A DNA stretch of 64,000 bases, taken from assembly GCA_020638995.1 (NCBI GenBank), contig JACKHM010000004.1, positions 930,001-994,000 on the forward strand, given 5' to 3'. A program made the translations under genes and the position numbers. The notes beneath the pieces were generated by a model that saw nothing but the letters and a program-made list of their open reading frames with translations, did no database searches and was not told the origin of the DNA. Shown here in pieces: positions 7,750 to 17,735 of the stretch (positions are counted from its first letter, which is position 1; the number at the start of each line of letters is the position of its first letter). Source of the stretch: Planctomycetaceae bacterium (GTDB taxonomy: Bacteria; Planctomycetota; Planctomycetia; Pirellulales; Pirellulaceae).

Positions 7750-10377
7750 ATGCAAAGTCAGGCATTCCATCGGTCGACATGTGCGGTGCAGCTTGCCGCT
7801 GGACTCTTATTCGGCCTGTTTTCTGTGGCCACTGCCGAAACTTACACGCCAGGAGTGAGTGTCAACAAGGACTTTGACAGCTTTGCCAAGTCGTTTCTTA
7901 CGACCCACTGTGCGGGCTGTCATGGGGATACGGATCCAGAGGGCAATCTCTCGCTACATGACCTGGGACCGGTTGATGAAGTCAATGCGGGCATCTGGAA
8001 AAGCGTGTGGGCGCAGGTCACGTTAAAAGAGATGCCGCCTCACGACGCTGATCAACCGCAAGTTGTCGAGCGGCTGCAATTCTCGGACTGGGTCGTCGGC
8101 GAATTGACGCGCGCCATGCAGGACAAGGGTGGATTCCGTGCTCAGCTCGACCCAGACAAGGGCAATTTCGTTGATCACGATCTGCTGTTCGGTCCACTAC
8201 CGAGCAACATCCAACTTCGTCCGACGTCCTCGCCGGCGCGCATCTGGCGCGTGACTCCACAAGAACATATCACAAGACTCAACGAACTTATCAATACCGA
8301 GCCGGAGTTCGATCCGAAGAAGCCGGGACTGCGCACGCACGGCGATGCTGTTCCAACGAACCACGGCGGCGAACTCAAGCTCTACTTCGGTACGGACAAC
8401 ATCATTCAATGGCAGGGCGGCACGGTCGCTTATGCCACAGCGGTAAAGAGCGTCCCGGCTGTCCTTGCATCGGCGCGACAACATGGGTTGGAGAACTACC
8501 CCCATTTCTACTCAGTCAACAGTGCTGAAGCCACCCAAATCATGGGCATTGCTGAGGACATCATTCGCTACATGGCTTATGGGCCACTGAGCATTGCGAA
8601 TCCGGAGCAGATCACCGACGATCCGAAGACGTACAAGATTGAGGGAGATCTTCGCGGTCTGCCTACAAGTCTTGTCTATAGCACCAAAATCTTGCGACCG
8701 CTGACGCCGGTCGCAACGCTCATGAACGAAGAGGAGGTCTCGGACGAGCTTTTGCGTGATGCGGTGGACTACCTCTACGAAGCGCTAACCTTCCGCCCAC
8801 CGACTGAACGAGAATCCGATAGTTATTTCGCCATCGTTAAGCAATCTATCGAGAAACTCGGTAAAGAAGACGGCGCTGTGCTCGGTCTGTCATCCATCTT
8901 CCTCGATCGTGATGCACTCTTTCGGCCCGAACTGGTCGAGTCGGGCAATCCAGATCAGTACGGTCGTGTGATGCTCCAGGATTGGGAATTGGGTCTCGCG
9001 ATTAATCACGCGCTCCGGTACATCAAGCCCGACGAACGACTGCGAACGGCCATCATTGAGGGGCGGATGCGAACGCGGGAGGATGTACAACGCGAAGTCG
9101 AACGGATGCTGGCCGATGACAGTGTCCGCAAGCCACGCATCCTGCAGTTCTTTCGCGACTATTTTGACTATGACCTTGGTGGTTACATTTGCAAGGACAC
9201 ACGTGCGTTAGCCGACACCGGTGCAGTGACCAGGGGAACTTCCCACTATCGAGCAATGTTCGACGCGACGGCGAGCACCGATCGGCTCGTCGAAATCACC
9301 CTTGAAGAAGATAAGGAAGTGTTCCGACGGTTGCTGACGACGAACCAAGTTGTGGCCACCAAGACGGACAATGTGTATTTTGGCACGAAACGCTCGCCGC
9401 AAGAAATAGCCGCTGCAGCGTCCTTCGCGAAGCAGGAAGCCGAAAAGCAGGCGAAGGAAGAAATAGCCGAATTTGAAGCAGCGGAGCGAGAGATCGCCGA
9501 CCTCGAAGCCCGGCTGCAGGCCAATCCGGGAGAAGCACCCACGGAGAAGACACTCGAGCGAAAGAGGAAGGCGCTCGATGCGGCAAAGAAGAACGCGACG
9601 GCAGCCAAAAACAAGAAACGGGAAACCGAAAATCCGAATGTTACTGCAGCAAGTTTATCAGGCCCGCAGCTCTACGCCCGCGTGAGTCGACGTAGTTTCG
9701 GTAACGGTTCGATGCAACCCGACCGAATCTTGGCCACAGCCCCCGAAGGCCAGCGTCTCGGCATCCTGACCCATCCCAGCTGGCTAGTTTCCCACTCCGA
9801 CGCCATGGATAATCACGCCATTCGGCGTGGCCGCTGGATTCGAGAACGTCTGCTAGGCGGCGGCATCCCCGATGTGCCAATTACGGTGGATGCGATGTTG
9901 CCCGATGAGCCAAAGAGCACGCTGCGTGAACGAATGCGAGTCACAAGGCAAGAGTATTGCTGGACCTGCCACAAAAAGATGGACCCCCTGGGGCTGCCAT
10001 TCGAAATGTACAACCATGCCGGTTTGTTCCGCACGACGGAACTAGGCAAACCGGTAGACACAACGGGCGAGATCATCGATTCCGGCGACCCGACACTCGA
10101 TGGCAAAGTTACCGACGCACTCGATTTGATCCGAAAGCTCGCTGAGAGCGAACGCGCGGAACAGGTCTTCGTACGGCACGCCTTCCGGTTCTGGATGGGC
10201 CGAAACGAAAACCTTAACGATGCTCCCGTGCTTCAGGAAGCACATCGTGCCTACAAAGAAAACGGCGGTAGCATGAAGGCATTGCTCACATCGCTGCTCA
10301 CTTCCGATGCGTTCTTGTACCGCACACGCAGTGAGTCTTCGACGGCAAATTCAGATGACGAAAGCGTCCGGCGATAA
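7750..10377 (+). CDS. DUF1592/DUF1588-type planctomycete cytochrome-like protein
   Basis: An 875-residue exported protein. The start is taken at the ATG at 7750 (MQSQAFHR), just before a hydrophobic signal peptide ending in VATAET; a GTG at 7711 would only add a polar tail. A PSCyt-type heme site CAGCH lies near residue 54. DUF1587/DUF1592/DUF1595-like regions follow across about residues 150-540. A very charged Ala/Glu/Lys coiled coil spans about 550-630. DUF1588 comes next (GILTHPSWLVSHSD), then DUF1585 with a second CWTCHKKMDPLG heme-like motif near 740. These proteins are co-encoded with DUF1552 proteins, as here. Two CxxCH sites indicate covalent heme and an electron-transfer role in the envelope; the substrate is unknown. 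Confidence 0.85.
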   Translation: MQSQAFHRSTCAVQLAAGLLFGLFSVATAETYTPGVSVNKDFDSFAKSFLTTHCAGCHGDTDPEGNLSLHDLGPVDEVNAGIWKSVWAQVTLKEMPPHDADQPQVVERLQFSDWVVGELTRAMQDKGGFRAQLDPDKGNFVDHDLLFGPLPSNIQLRPTSSPARIWRVTPQEHITRLNELINTEPEFDPKKPGLRTHGDAVPTNHGGELKLYFGTDNIIQWQGGTVAYATAVKSVPAVLASARQHGLENYPHFYSVNSAEATQIMGIAEDIIRYMAYGPLSIANPEQITDDPKTYKIEGDLRGLPTSLVYSTKILRPLTPVATLMNEEEVSDELLRDAVDYLYEALTFRPPTERESDSYFAIVKQSIEKLGKEDGAVLGLSSIFLDRDALFRPELVESGNPDQYGRVMLQDWELGLAINHALRYIKPDERLRTAIIEGRMRTREDVQREVERMLADDSVRKPRILQFFRDYFDYDLGGYICKDTRALADTGAVTRGTSHYRAMFDATASTDRLVEITLEEDKEVFRRLLTTNQVVATKTDNVYFGTKRSPQEIAAAASFAKQEAEKQAKEEIAEFEAAEREIADLEARLQANPGEAPTEKTLERKRKALDAAKKNATAAKNKKRETENPNVTAASLSGPQLYARVSRRSFGNGSMQPDRILATAPEGQRLGILTHPSWLVSHSDAMDNHAIRRGRWIRERLLGGGIPDVPITVDAMLPDEPKSTLRERMRVTRQEYCWTCHKKMDPLGLPFEMYNHAGLFRTTELGKPVDTTGEIIDSGDPTLDGKVTDALDLIRKLAESERAEQVFVRHAFRFWMGRNENLNDAPVLQEAHRAYKENGGSMKALLTSLLTSDAFLYRTRSESSTANSDDESVRR

Positions 10378-10574
10378 CGCGTGGCGTAGCGACATTTCTG
10401 TTGGTGGCTTCGCTGACAATTGCTGCCTTCTCCGCTGACCGTCGCCGCACAAGAGTCCATTTTCAGATTGCTGCCGGGAAGGTGCGGAAATCTGGATTAA
10501 TTTTGATTACAATCGCCCTCGGCAGAATTGAACTTCTTGTTGTTAGACCCCTGGATCGAATATGAGGCGAGTTG

Positions 10575-13500
10575 ATGCACTCGATAAAGATAACAACGGC
10601 AACGCTGATGTTGCTGGCTATGACGGCGGAAATGGCAAAGTGTCAGGGAGTTGTTTACGAAGGCACCGGCGGAGTGGGCGCGGGCAAGCATATTGTGCTG
10701 CTCGCGGGCGATCATGAGTATCGGTCCGAGGAGACTTTGCCAGCGCTGGCGCGGATTCTCGCCAAACATCACGGCTTCAAATGCACGGTGTTATTCGATG
10801 TCGACCCGGAAACCGGCGAGATCGTCCCGGGCAACTCAAATATGCCTGGCATAGAAGCTTTGGACACGGCGGATCTCGCAGTGGTGTTCTTGAGATTCCA
10901 GAATTTTCCGAAAGAGCAGATGGGCCATCTTGATGACTATCTGAACCGAGGCGGGGCAGTTGTCGGTTTGCGCACGGCGACGCATGCTTTCAAGATGAAG
11001 GCGACCGAGCCGTTTGCGAAATACTCGTCCGATTATAAAGGAAAGGAGTACGAGCTTGGCTTCGGGCATCAAGTCCTGGGGCAGACGTGGGTCGGGCACT
11101 ACGGTCGCAATCACCAGCAAAGCACTCGCATCACGATCGTCGACGGCAAAGAAAATCATCCGATCCTGCGCGGCGTGAAGGACGTTTGGGTGCAAGCCGG
11201 GGGATACGTCGGCAAGCCGACTGACGGCGAAGTCTTGACGATGGCGCAACCGCTCAACGGCATGACGCCTCAGTCGCCACCGGATCAAACCAAACCGCCA
11301 ATGCCTTCTGAATGGACTCGTACGTATAAATCTTCCTCGGGTAAAGCGGGCCGCGTGTTTACATCGTTGTATGGCACCCCAGAAGATCTTCTGAACGACG
11401 GCTATCGCCGGATGCTGGTCAATGGATGCTTCTGGGCAGTGGGGTTAGAGGATGCGATTAAGCCTGACGCCACGATCGATTTCGTTGGGCCGTTCGAGCC
11501 GAACACATTTGGTGGCGGCAGTTATGCACGCGGCATCGCGCCATCAGCCTACGCCGGATTTGAAAGTCCGATCCCCGCCAATCACAACACGCAAAAACCA
11601 AATGTTCGAGCCCCAAAGCAAGCATCCCGAAAAGCAGACAACGCCAAGTCGCTCGACTCAAACGCTGCGTCGCTCGCGACTGGCAAGCCTGCGCGGTTTG
11701 TCCGAATTGAGTTACCCGGGGACAAACGCATTTTGACGCTTGCGGAAGTGGAAGTGATTAGCGGCGGCAAGAACGTCGCACCAAGTGGGAAAGCGACTCA
11801 GTCGAGCACCAACGGAAGCGGCGTTGCATCAAAAGCCATCGACGGAAATAAGGATCCTGACTATGGCAAGCAGGGACAGACGCACACCTCCAACTCAGGA
11901 GAAACCAATCCGTGGTGGGAACTCGACCTCGGCGATGCAGCGGACATTGAAGAAGTCGGGATTTGGAACCGCAGCGGCTTTGAACGCCGGCTGGCCGGCT
12001 TCACGATCACGTTGCTCGACGCCGACCGTAAAGTCGTGTTTCGCGTAACCGATGTTGCCGCACCACAGGCGATAAAAATTGGCGTCAAACGCGACGGAGA
12101 TCTGCATTATCTCACGTACGATGGCAAACCGGGCAAGGCGGTTGGTGGGGAAGTCTTACTGGCGGCGAGTTCCGGCAACGGTGCGAAAGCCAACAATCGC
12201 AAACCAATGGAGTCACCGCCTGAACCCGCACTGGCCGAAGTTCCGGTCGACTATCGCGACCCGGTGCCATTCACATTCCGCAAAGGTGACGTGGTCGCTA
12301 TCCTCGGGAACGGCCTATCGGATCGGATGCAACACGACGGTTGGCTGGAGACGCTGCTGCAATCGCAACTCGTCGACCAGCAAGTTCGCTTCCGCAACAT
12401 GGGCGTTAGCGGCGATGGTCCGAACCACTATCCGCGCAGCTCAGGTCAAATGTCGATGACCGAGTATCTGAAGCAAGTTCAGCCGACCGTTGTATTCGCG
12501 ATGTTTGGTTACAACGAGTCGTTCGACGTCAAAGCGGCGGACTACAAGACGCAATTGCTTGACTTTGTGAGGAAGACGCGCGGCGCAAAACCCAACGGCA
12601 AGGACTTCCCGCGGATTGTACTCTTCAGCCCGATTGCTCACGAAGATCTGCACAACTCCGGCCTGCCAGACGGCCGGGCGCACAATGTGCGACTCGCCGC
12701 GTACACGAGGGTGACAGCAGCGGCGGCAAAGGAAGCGGGCGTTGCGTTTGTCGATCTGTTTCATCCGTCCTTGGAACTGTTCAGCAAGGCAGAGCAGCCG
12801 TTCACGATCAATGGCGTTCATCTGTCTGAGGAGGGCAACCGTCAGCTGGCCGAAGTGATCTCGCATCAATTGCTTGGCAAGCGAGTTAGCGCTTCGTATG
12901 CGTTGGACAACCTACGTCAGGCGGTGCTCGATAAGAATCTGCATTGGTGGAATCGCTACCGAGCTTCGGACGGCAACGACATTTGGGGCGGACGCTCGAC
13001 GCTGGCATTCGTCAACGATCAAACAAACGCGCAAGTGCTCCAACCCGAACTCACGATGCTGGATGTGATGACGGCGAACCGCGATGAGGTTGTCTGGGCG
13101 CGGGCTGCGGGCCAAGACAAGTCCGTGGACGACAGTAATGTTCCGCCACCCGTGCCGGTCGTTTCAAATGTAGGCGGTGGAAGCAAGAGTTCCAGCGCCG
13201 TGAAGGAGGGTTCGCTGAATTACATTAGCGGCGAAGAAGGGCTCAAGCACATGGCGGTAGCCAAGGGTTTTGAGGTTAGCCTGTTTGCTGACGAAGCCCG
13301 CTTTCCGCAACTCGTCAACCCTGTGCAAATGCAATTCGACACGCGAGGCCGACTGTGGGCCGCTGTATGGCCCACCTATCCGAAGTGGGAGCCACACGAA
13401 GAGATGAACGATGCTCTGATCATTCTCCATGACGATGATGGCGATAATGTCGCAGACCGAGTCACGGAGTTTGCGCGAGTGCAGAATCCGCTCGGCTTCG

Positions 13501-15701
13501 AGTTCTGGAATGGCGGCGTGATCGTCACGGGGCAGTCGGACTTGCTGTTTCTAAAGGACACTGACGCGGACGATATTGCCGACGTGCGAATTCACATGTT
13601 GATGGGGCTCGACACGTCCGACACACACCACGGTGCAAACAATCTCATTTACGGTCCCGATGGGGGCATCTATTGGCAAAGCGGCGTGTTTATGGTCCAC
13701 AATCACGAGCACCCGTGGGGACCATCGCTACAGTCCTCGGCATCGGCCATGTATCGCTTCGATCCTCGCCGTTTTACCATTTCCATGCACGCCACGAACT
13801 CGCCGAACCCGCACGGCATCGCATTCGACTACTGGGGCTATCACTATGCAACCGACGGGACCGGTGGTCGCGCGTACCAGGTACGACCGGATGGCGCCGG
13901 GTTCAAGATGCACGAGTTGCTGAAAAAAGAAGTCCGGCCCGTAACTGCCAGCGAAGTGATCAGTAGCGAGCATTTTCCCGAGTCGATGCAAGGAGACTTT
14001 CTGATTTGCAACGTGATCGGATTCCTGGGAATCAAGCACTATCAGCTCGACCGGAATCCCGATTCCGGGGCCGTGTGGGGCGAGCCCGCGGGTGACGAAC
14101 TTACGGTCACCGTCATTAACGCCGATGGTTCAAAGACCGAAGACAAGTCGCGCGGCTTGCTGATGAGCGGGGACAAAAACTTTCGCCCTTCCGATGCGAT
14201 CTTCGCCCCCGACGGCTCGCTGTATTTTTGCGACTGGCACAACGTCATCATCGGACACATGCAGCACAACGTGCGAGATCCCAACCGTGACCACGCACAT
14301 GGCCGGATCTATCGTATGACCGCCGTCGGTCGACCGCTTCAGAAGCTCGTTCCAATCGATGGCCAACCCATTCCCGTTCTTCTCGAAAATCTAAAATCAC
14401 CTGTCGATGGGATCCGCCACCGCACTCGGATCGAGTTGAGCGAGCGAGATTCTCAGGAGGTGATGGCCGCAACCAAAGAGTGGCTCAAGCAGTTTGATCC
14501 ACAGAGCAAAGACGATGCACATCATTTGCTCGAAGCTCTCTGGCTTCATCAACGTCACAATGGCAAGAACTGGGACCTGCTCGAACAGCTATTGAAGTCG
14601 CCAGAGCCGCACGCCAGGATTGCTGCGAAGACAGTGCAGCATTTTTGGACGAACGTCGAAAAGACCTATCGCGGAGGTGTGATCGCCGCAGACGAGTTGG
14701 CTGCTTCGCAAAAGTCCGGGGTCGTCAGCGACACGCCCGACTTGACGACGATTCGTATTGGCACGGTCCCGGAGAAGATGATGTATGACGTGCGGGAACT
14801 TGTCGTAAAGCCCGGCAAGAAGGTGAAGATCACTTTTGCCAACTACGATTTCATGCCACACAACATCATGCTGGTCAATCCAGGTAAAGCCGACGAAGTC
14901 GGGCTCGCGGCGATCAATCTTGGTGCCCGAGGATTCGATTTGGGGTTTGTCCCGCCCAGCAAGGAAATCCTCTGGCACGGTCAGTTGATCGACTATGGCC
15001 AGGAGCAAGTGATCGAATTCACAGCGCCGACCGTCGAAGGGGCATACCCGTACATCTGCTCATTCCCAGGCCACCATCGCCTCATGCGCGGCATGCTCTA
15101 TGTTACTAACAACATCAAGGAGTTTCTCGCGAAGAACCCTCAGCAAGAGATCAAGGTGACCGAATGGAAACACAGTGATTTCAGCGAAGACCTCAAACGC
15201 GTCGCACAACATCGCAGCTTCGATACTGGAAAACAACTGTTCGCCACGTTGGGCTGCGTTCAGTGCCACAAGATGAGCAAGGACGACGCAACCGGTTCGC
15301 CGACGCTCGCGGGTGGTTCAAACCAATCTGTCGGTCCGAATATCGATGACACGGTCAAGAAGTACAAGCATGATGCGACTGCGTTATTGCGGGAGATTCT
15401 GGAACCCTCGCGAAACATCGACGAAAAGTATCGTCAAGTGATCGTGGCGTTAGTAGATGGAAAGACACACATCGGTGTCATTGCTTCCGAGGACGAGTCT
15501 AAGCTGACGCTGCTCTCTGGAAGCCCTCCCCAAAAACTGGATATCGCCAAGCAATCGGTTGACGACCGCATTGCGTCTCCGCTCTCCATCATGCCCAACG
15601 GTCTGCTGAATACGCTCGACAAGGAGCAGATACTCGACCTGTTGGCCTATCTGCTCGCCGGCGGCAATGCCGACAATGCAGCATTCCACCATCACCATTG
15701 A
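10575..15701 (+). CDS. Giant ThuA / F5-8C / SGNH / PVC-dehydrogenase / cupredoxin / cytochrome c fusion
   Basis: About 1708 residues with a signal peptide. Domains in order: ThuA (about 30-300, starting HIVLLAGDHEYRSEETLP, related to trehalose utilisation proteins and glutamine-amidotransferase folds); an F5/8 type C discoidin domain (375-510); an SGNH/GDSL-like hydrolase (560-770, with GNGLSDRM in place of GDSL and GVSGDGPN, GYNES and GVHLS blocks); a PVC-type sorbosone-dehydrogenase-like propeller (890-1250); a helical repeat (about 1270-1375); an azurin/plastocyanin-like cupredoxin (1394-1511) with copper ligands in MPHN and in ICSFPGHHRLM; and a PVC heme-binding cytochrome c domain (CVQCH near 1561). 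The protein ends in four histidines. A TTG at 10572 lies next to the chosen ATG. It probably oxidises sugar-derived material in the envelope and passes electrons through copper and heme within one chain. Confidence 0.9.
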   Translation: MHSIKITTATLMLLAMTAEMAKCQGVVYEGTGGVGAGKHIVLLAGDHEYRSEETLPALARILAKHHGFKCTVLFDVDPETGEIVPGNSNMPGIEALDTADLAVVFLRFQNFPKEQMGHLDDYLNRGGAVVGLRTATHAFKMKATEPFAKYSSDYKGKEYELGFGHQVLGQTWVGHYGRNHQQSTRITIVDGKENHPILRGVKDVWVQAGGYVGKPTDGEVLTMAQPLNGMTPQSPPDQTKPPMPSEWTRTYKSSSGKAGRVFTSLYGTPEDLLNDGYRRMLVNGCFWAVGLEDAIKPDATIDFVGPFEPNTFGGGSYARGIAPSAYAGFESPIPANHNTQKPNVRAPKQASRKADNAKSLDSNAASLATGKPARFVRIELPGDKRILTLAEVEVISGGKNVAPSGKATQSSTNGSGVASKAIDGNKDPDYGKQGQTHTSNSGETNPWWELDLGDAADIEEVGIWNRSGFERRLAGFTITLLDADRKVVFRVTDVAAPQAIKIGVKRDGDLHYLTYDGKPGKAVGGEVLLAASSGNGAKANNRKPMESPPEPALAEVPVDYRDPVPFTFRKGDVVAILGNGLSDRMQHDGWLETLLQSQLVDQQVRFRNMGVSGDGPNHYPRSSGQMSMTEYLKQVQPTVVFAMFGYNESFDVKAADYKTQLLDFVRKTRGAKPNGKDFPRIVLFSPIAHEDLHNSGLPDGRAHNVRLAAYTRVTAAAAKEAGVAFVDLFHPSLELFSKAEQPFTINGVHLSEEGNRQLAEVISHQLLGKRVSASYALDNLRQAVLDKNLHWWNRYRASDGNDIWGGRSTLAFVNDQTNAQVLQPELTMLDVMTANRDEVVWARAAGQDKSVDDSNVPPPVPVVSNVGGGSKSSSAVKEGSLNYISGEEGLKHMAVAKGFEVSLFADEARFPQLVNPVQMQFDTRGRLWAAVWPTYPKWEPHEEMNDALIILHDDDGDNVADRVTEFARVQNPLGFEFWNGGVIVTGQSDLLFLKDTDADDIADVRIHMLMGLDTSDTHHGANNLIYGPDGGIYWQSGVFMVHNHEHPWGPSLQSSASAMYRFDPRRFTISMHATNSPNPHGIAFDYWGYHYATDGTGGRAYQVRPDGAGFKMHELLKKEVRPVTASEVISSEHFPESMQGDFLICNVIGFLGIKHYQLDRNPDSGAVWGEPAGDELTVTVINADGSKTEDKSRGLLMSGDKNFRPSDAIFAPDGSLYFCDWHNVIIGHMQHNVRDPNRDHAHGRIYRMTAVGRPLQKLVPIDGQPIPVLLENLKSPVDGIRHRTRIELSERDSQEVMAATKEWLKQFDPQSKDDAHHLLEALWLHQRHNGKNWDLLEQLLKSPEPHARIAAKTVQHFWTNVEKTYRGGVIAADELAASQKSGVVSDTPDLTTIRIGTVPEKMMYDVRELVVKPGKKVKITFANYDFMPHNIMLVNPGKADEVGLAAINLGARGFDLGFVPPSKEILWHGQLIDYGQEQVIEFTAPTVEGAYPYICSFPGHHRLMRGMLYVTNNIKEFLAKNPQQEIKVTEWKHSDFSEDLKRVAQHRSFDTGKQLFATLGCVQCHKMSKDDATGSPTLAGGSNQSVGPNIDDTVKKYKHDATALLREILEPSRNIDEKYRQVIVALVDGKTHIGVIASEDESKLTLLSGSPPQKLDIAKQSVDDRIASPLSIMPNGLLNTLDKEQILDLLAYLLAGGNADNAAFHHHH

Positions 15702-15717
15702 TGGACGGAAAGGAATT

Positions 15718-16539
15718 TCACTTGGGAGTGCGTCGAACAGGACCTTCAGCCGACAAGAAGGTGACAACAGTGTCTACGAATTCGTCCTTTTTCTCAAACG
15801 GAACCATATGACCGCATTGCTCAAAGACGGTCATGTGTGCATCGGGCAGATGCGATTCGTAATACTCACCGTGGGCAACTGGGATTAGTTTGTCGTCTCT
15901 TCCCCAAATGATGTGTACAGGACATCGTACGCGATGCAGGTGCTGCCGTAACTTTGGGTTGTGCAGGTAAGGGTTCCAGCCCACTCGGGCAGTGGCCTCC
16001 TGAGCCCGCATCCACATCAATACCCGCGAATCGTCGAAGTTGAGCGGCATGGCAATTTTTACGACTGGGCTGTCGGGATTGTAGAATACGAGCTCTCTCG
16101 CTTCCTTGAAATCGCTCAGGAACAGTTCGGCCATGGGTGCATCTTCGATCCGCAAACCTGCTGCCGCAACTAATACGATTTTATTGATCAACTCGGGGCG
16201 CAGAATTGCCACTTCGAGAGCAATCCAGGCACCAAGCGAAAACCCTACAACGGGAATCTGCTTCCAACCCATCTGTTCGAACAAATCTACATAGTGCCAC
16301 GCCATGTCGTGAATGTCGTCGATTTGGTCCAAGCCGGTTGACATTCCAAACCCAGGATGCGCGGGCGCCTGCACTTCAAAATGCTTCGCCAAGTCGTCGT
16401 GGAATGGCATCCAGTCGGTTTCGCCACCGGCGCTGTGCAGATATACCAGCGGAGATCCCGTACCACCGACGTTTATATGAATCTGCTTGCCGGCGATCTC
16501 TAACTTTTGCTCAGAGAATTTCTTAGTGGATACTGGCAT
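15718..16539 (-). CDS. Alpha/beta hydrolase
   Basis: A 273-residue cytoplasmic alpha/beta-fold hydrolase. The oxyanion-hole region is LVYLHSAGGETDW (HSAG rather than HGxG), the nucleophile elbow GFSLGAW places Ser101, the acid is in WGRDDKLIP (about 213) and the His in QCGHMVPFEKKDEF (about 242). It lies 56 bases downstream of the luciferase-like monooxygenase gene on the same strand, with a good ribosome binding site (GAGGAAAC before the ATG), so the two form a short operon. Monooxygenase plus hydrolase pairs often carry out oxygen insertion followed by ester or C-C hydrolysis; the substrate here is unknown. A meta-cleavage-product hydrolase role is equally compatible. Confidence 0.9.
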   Translation of the reverse strand: MPVSTKKFSEQKLEIAGKQIHINVGGTGSPLVYLHSAGGETDWMPFHDDLAKHFEVQAPAHPGFGMSTGLDQIDDIHDMAWHYVDLFEQMGWKQIPVVGFSLGAWIALEVAILRPELINKIVLVAAAGLRIEDAPMAELFLSDFKEARELVFYNPDSPVVKIAMPLNFDDSRVLMWMRAQEATARVGWNPYLHNPKLRQHLHRVRCPVHIIWGRDDKLIPVAHGEYYESHLPDAHMTVFEQCGHMVPFEKKDEFVDTVVTFLSAEGPVRRTPK

Positions 16540-16595
16540 TGTTTCCTCGGCTCATTCGTTCAACAGTTGGCGGTAGCATGATCTATATCGTCTGC

Positions 16596-17735
16596 TCATG
16601 GCGCGGCGCCGCGCAGCGCCGGCATTACTTTTTCCGCAAACAGACGCATGTTCTTTTTCGTTAGCTCAGCTGGAAGCGTTCCTATCTGAAATAGACCCAA
16701 CAAGTTGCCCACACCCAGGCGTTTGGAGTACTCAGCCAGTCTATCTCGGACTGTTTCAGGGCTGCCGACAATCGCATAGGCGCCTTTTTCGATTTCTTCG
16801 CGAGTCTCGACATTCAGCAAGAATTGCTTCAACGCTTGATTGATGCCAATCATCGACTTTGGAGTCGTGTAACCCGGTGGAAATACGACGAGTCCCTTGA
16901 GCAACTTCTCACGAAAGTAGTTAAAGTGCGGTTCATATTCGGCCCAGGCCTGCTCATCCGTGTCGGCAACATAGATCGGGCAGAGCCAGCCGAGTTGCAA
17001 TGGATCCGCTGTGTAGCCGTTCTTCTCGCAAGCCTCGCGAAACATGTCGAAATTGCGCTGGAAAAAATCAATGTGGAAGTAGGGAATACCCATGTAGCTG
17101 AAACGTCGAGCCGCAACCATTTCGATCGTTTCACGGCTGCCGGCGCCGGGAATCCAGATCGGCGGATGCGGTTCTTGGATCGGTCGAGGCCACGGATTGA
17201 CGTACTTAAGCTTCCAGTGGTTTCCGTAGTGCTCAAAGGGCCCCGGTTCGGTCCAGCACCGCAGAACCAGATCCATCGCTTCGGTATACATTTCGCGGGC
17301 GAACGTGGGGTTGACGGTGAAGCTGTAGTATTCCGGCCCACCTCCGACAACAAGGCCTGCGATCAGACGCCCACCGCTAATACAGTCGATCATCGCAAAC
17401 TCTTCGGCCACTCGAGTCGGCGGGTTGTACAGCGGCAGCGCATTGCCTACGACTGCAATCTTCACTCGCTTAGTTTGCCGAGCAAGGATTGCTGCCATTA
17501 GATTTGGGCTCGGCATCGTGCCATAAGCGTTTTGATGATGTTCGTTGACGCACACACCATCAAATCCCAGTGGCTCGGCGAGCACCAATTCGTCCAGGTA
17601 GCGATTATAAAGTTCGCCGCCATGATTCGGTTCAAATGTGGAGTTCGGCAACCACGTCCATGCCGACTTGTACTTCTCGTCAAAGTCATCCGGCAAGCGG
17701 TCCCAGGGCATCAAGTGGAAGACGAAGAACTGCAT
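16596..17735 (-). CDS. LLM-class flavin-dependent monooxygenase (bacterial luciferase-like)
   Basis: A 379-residue TIM-barrel flavin monooxygenase of the luciferase-like family. Diagnostic stretches are VNEHHQNAYGTMPSPNLMAA (about 63-82), VAVVGNALPLYNPPTRVAEE with the family's N-P block, DCISGGRLIAGLVVGGG and PPIWIPGAGSRETIE. The C-terminal part has the GSPETVRDRLAEY motif of the F420/FMN-binding end. It uses reduced flavin delivered by a reductase, which is not encoded nearby. The ATG at 17733-17735 is preceded on its strand by GGAG 6 bases upstream. It heads an operon with the alpha/beta hydrolase and is divergent from the amidinotransferase gene. Oxygenation of an aldehyde or ketone intermediate is plausible; the substrate cannot be read from sequence. 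Confidence 0.9.
   Translation of the reverse strand: MQFFVFHLMPWDRLPDDFDEKYKSAWTWLPNSTFEPNHGGELYNRYLDELVLAEPLGFDGVCVNEHHQNAYGTMPSPNLMAAILARQTKRVKIAVVGNALPLYNPPTRVAEEFAMIDCISGGRLIAGLVVGGGPEYYSFTVNPTFAREMYTEAMDLVLRCWTEPGPFEHYGNHWKLKYVNPWPRPIQEPHPPIWIPGAGSRETIEMVAARRFSYMGIPYFHIDFFQRNFDMFREACEKNGYTADPLQLGWLCPIYVADTDEQAWAEYEPHFNYFREKLLKGLVVFPPGYTTPKSMIGINQALKQFLLNVETREEIEKGAYAIVGSPETVRDRLAEYSKRLGVGNLLGLFQIGTLPAELTKKNMRLFAEKVMPALRGAAP

Noticed and set aside
16824..17501. 225-codon plus-strand frame
   Set aside because: Antisense to the luciferase-like monooxygenase, whose motifs are unambiguous.
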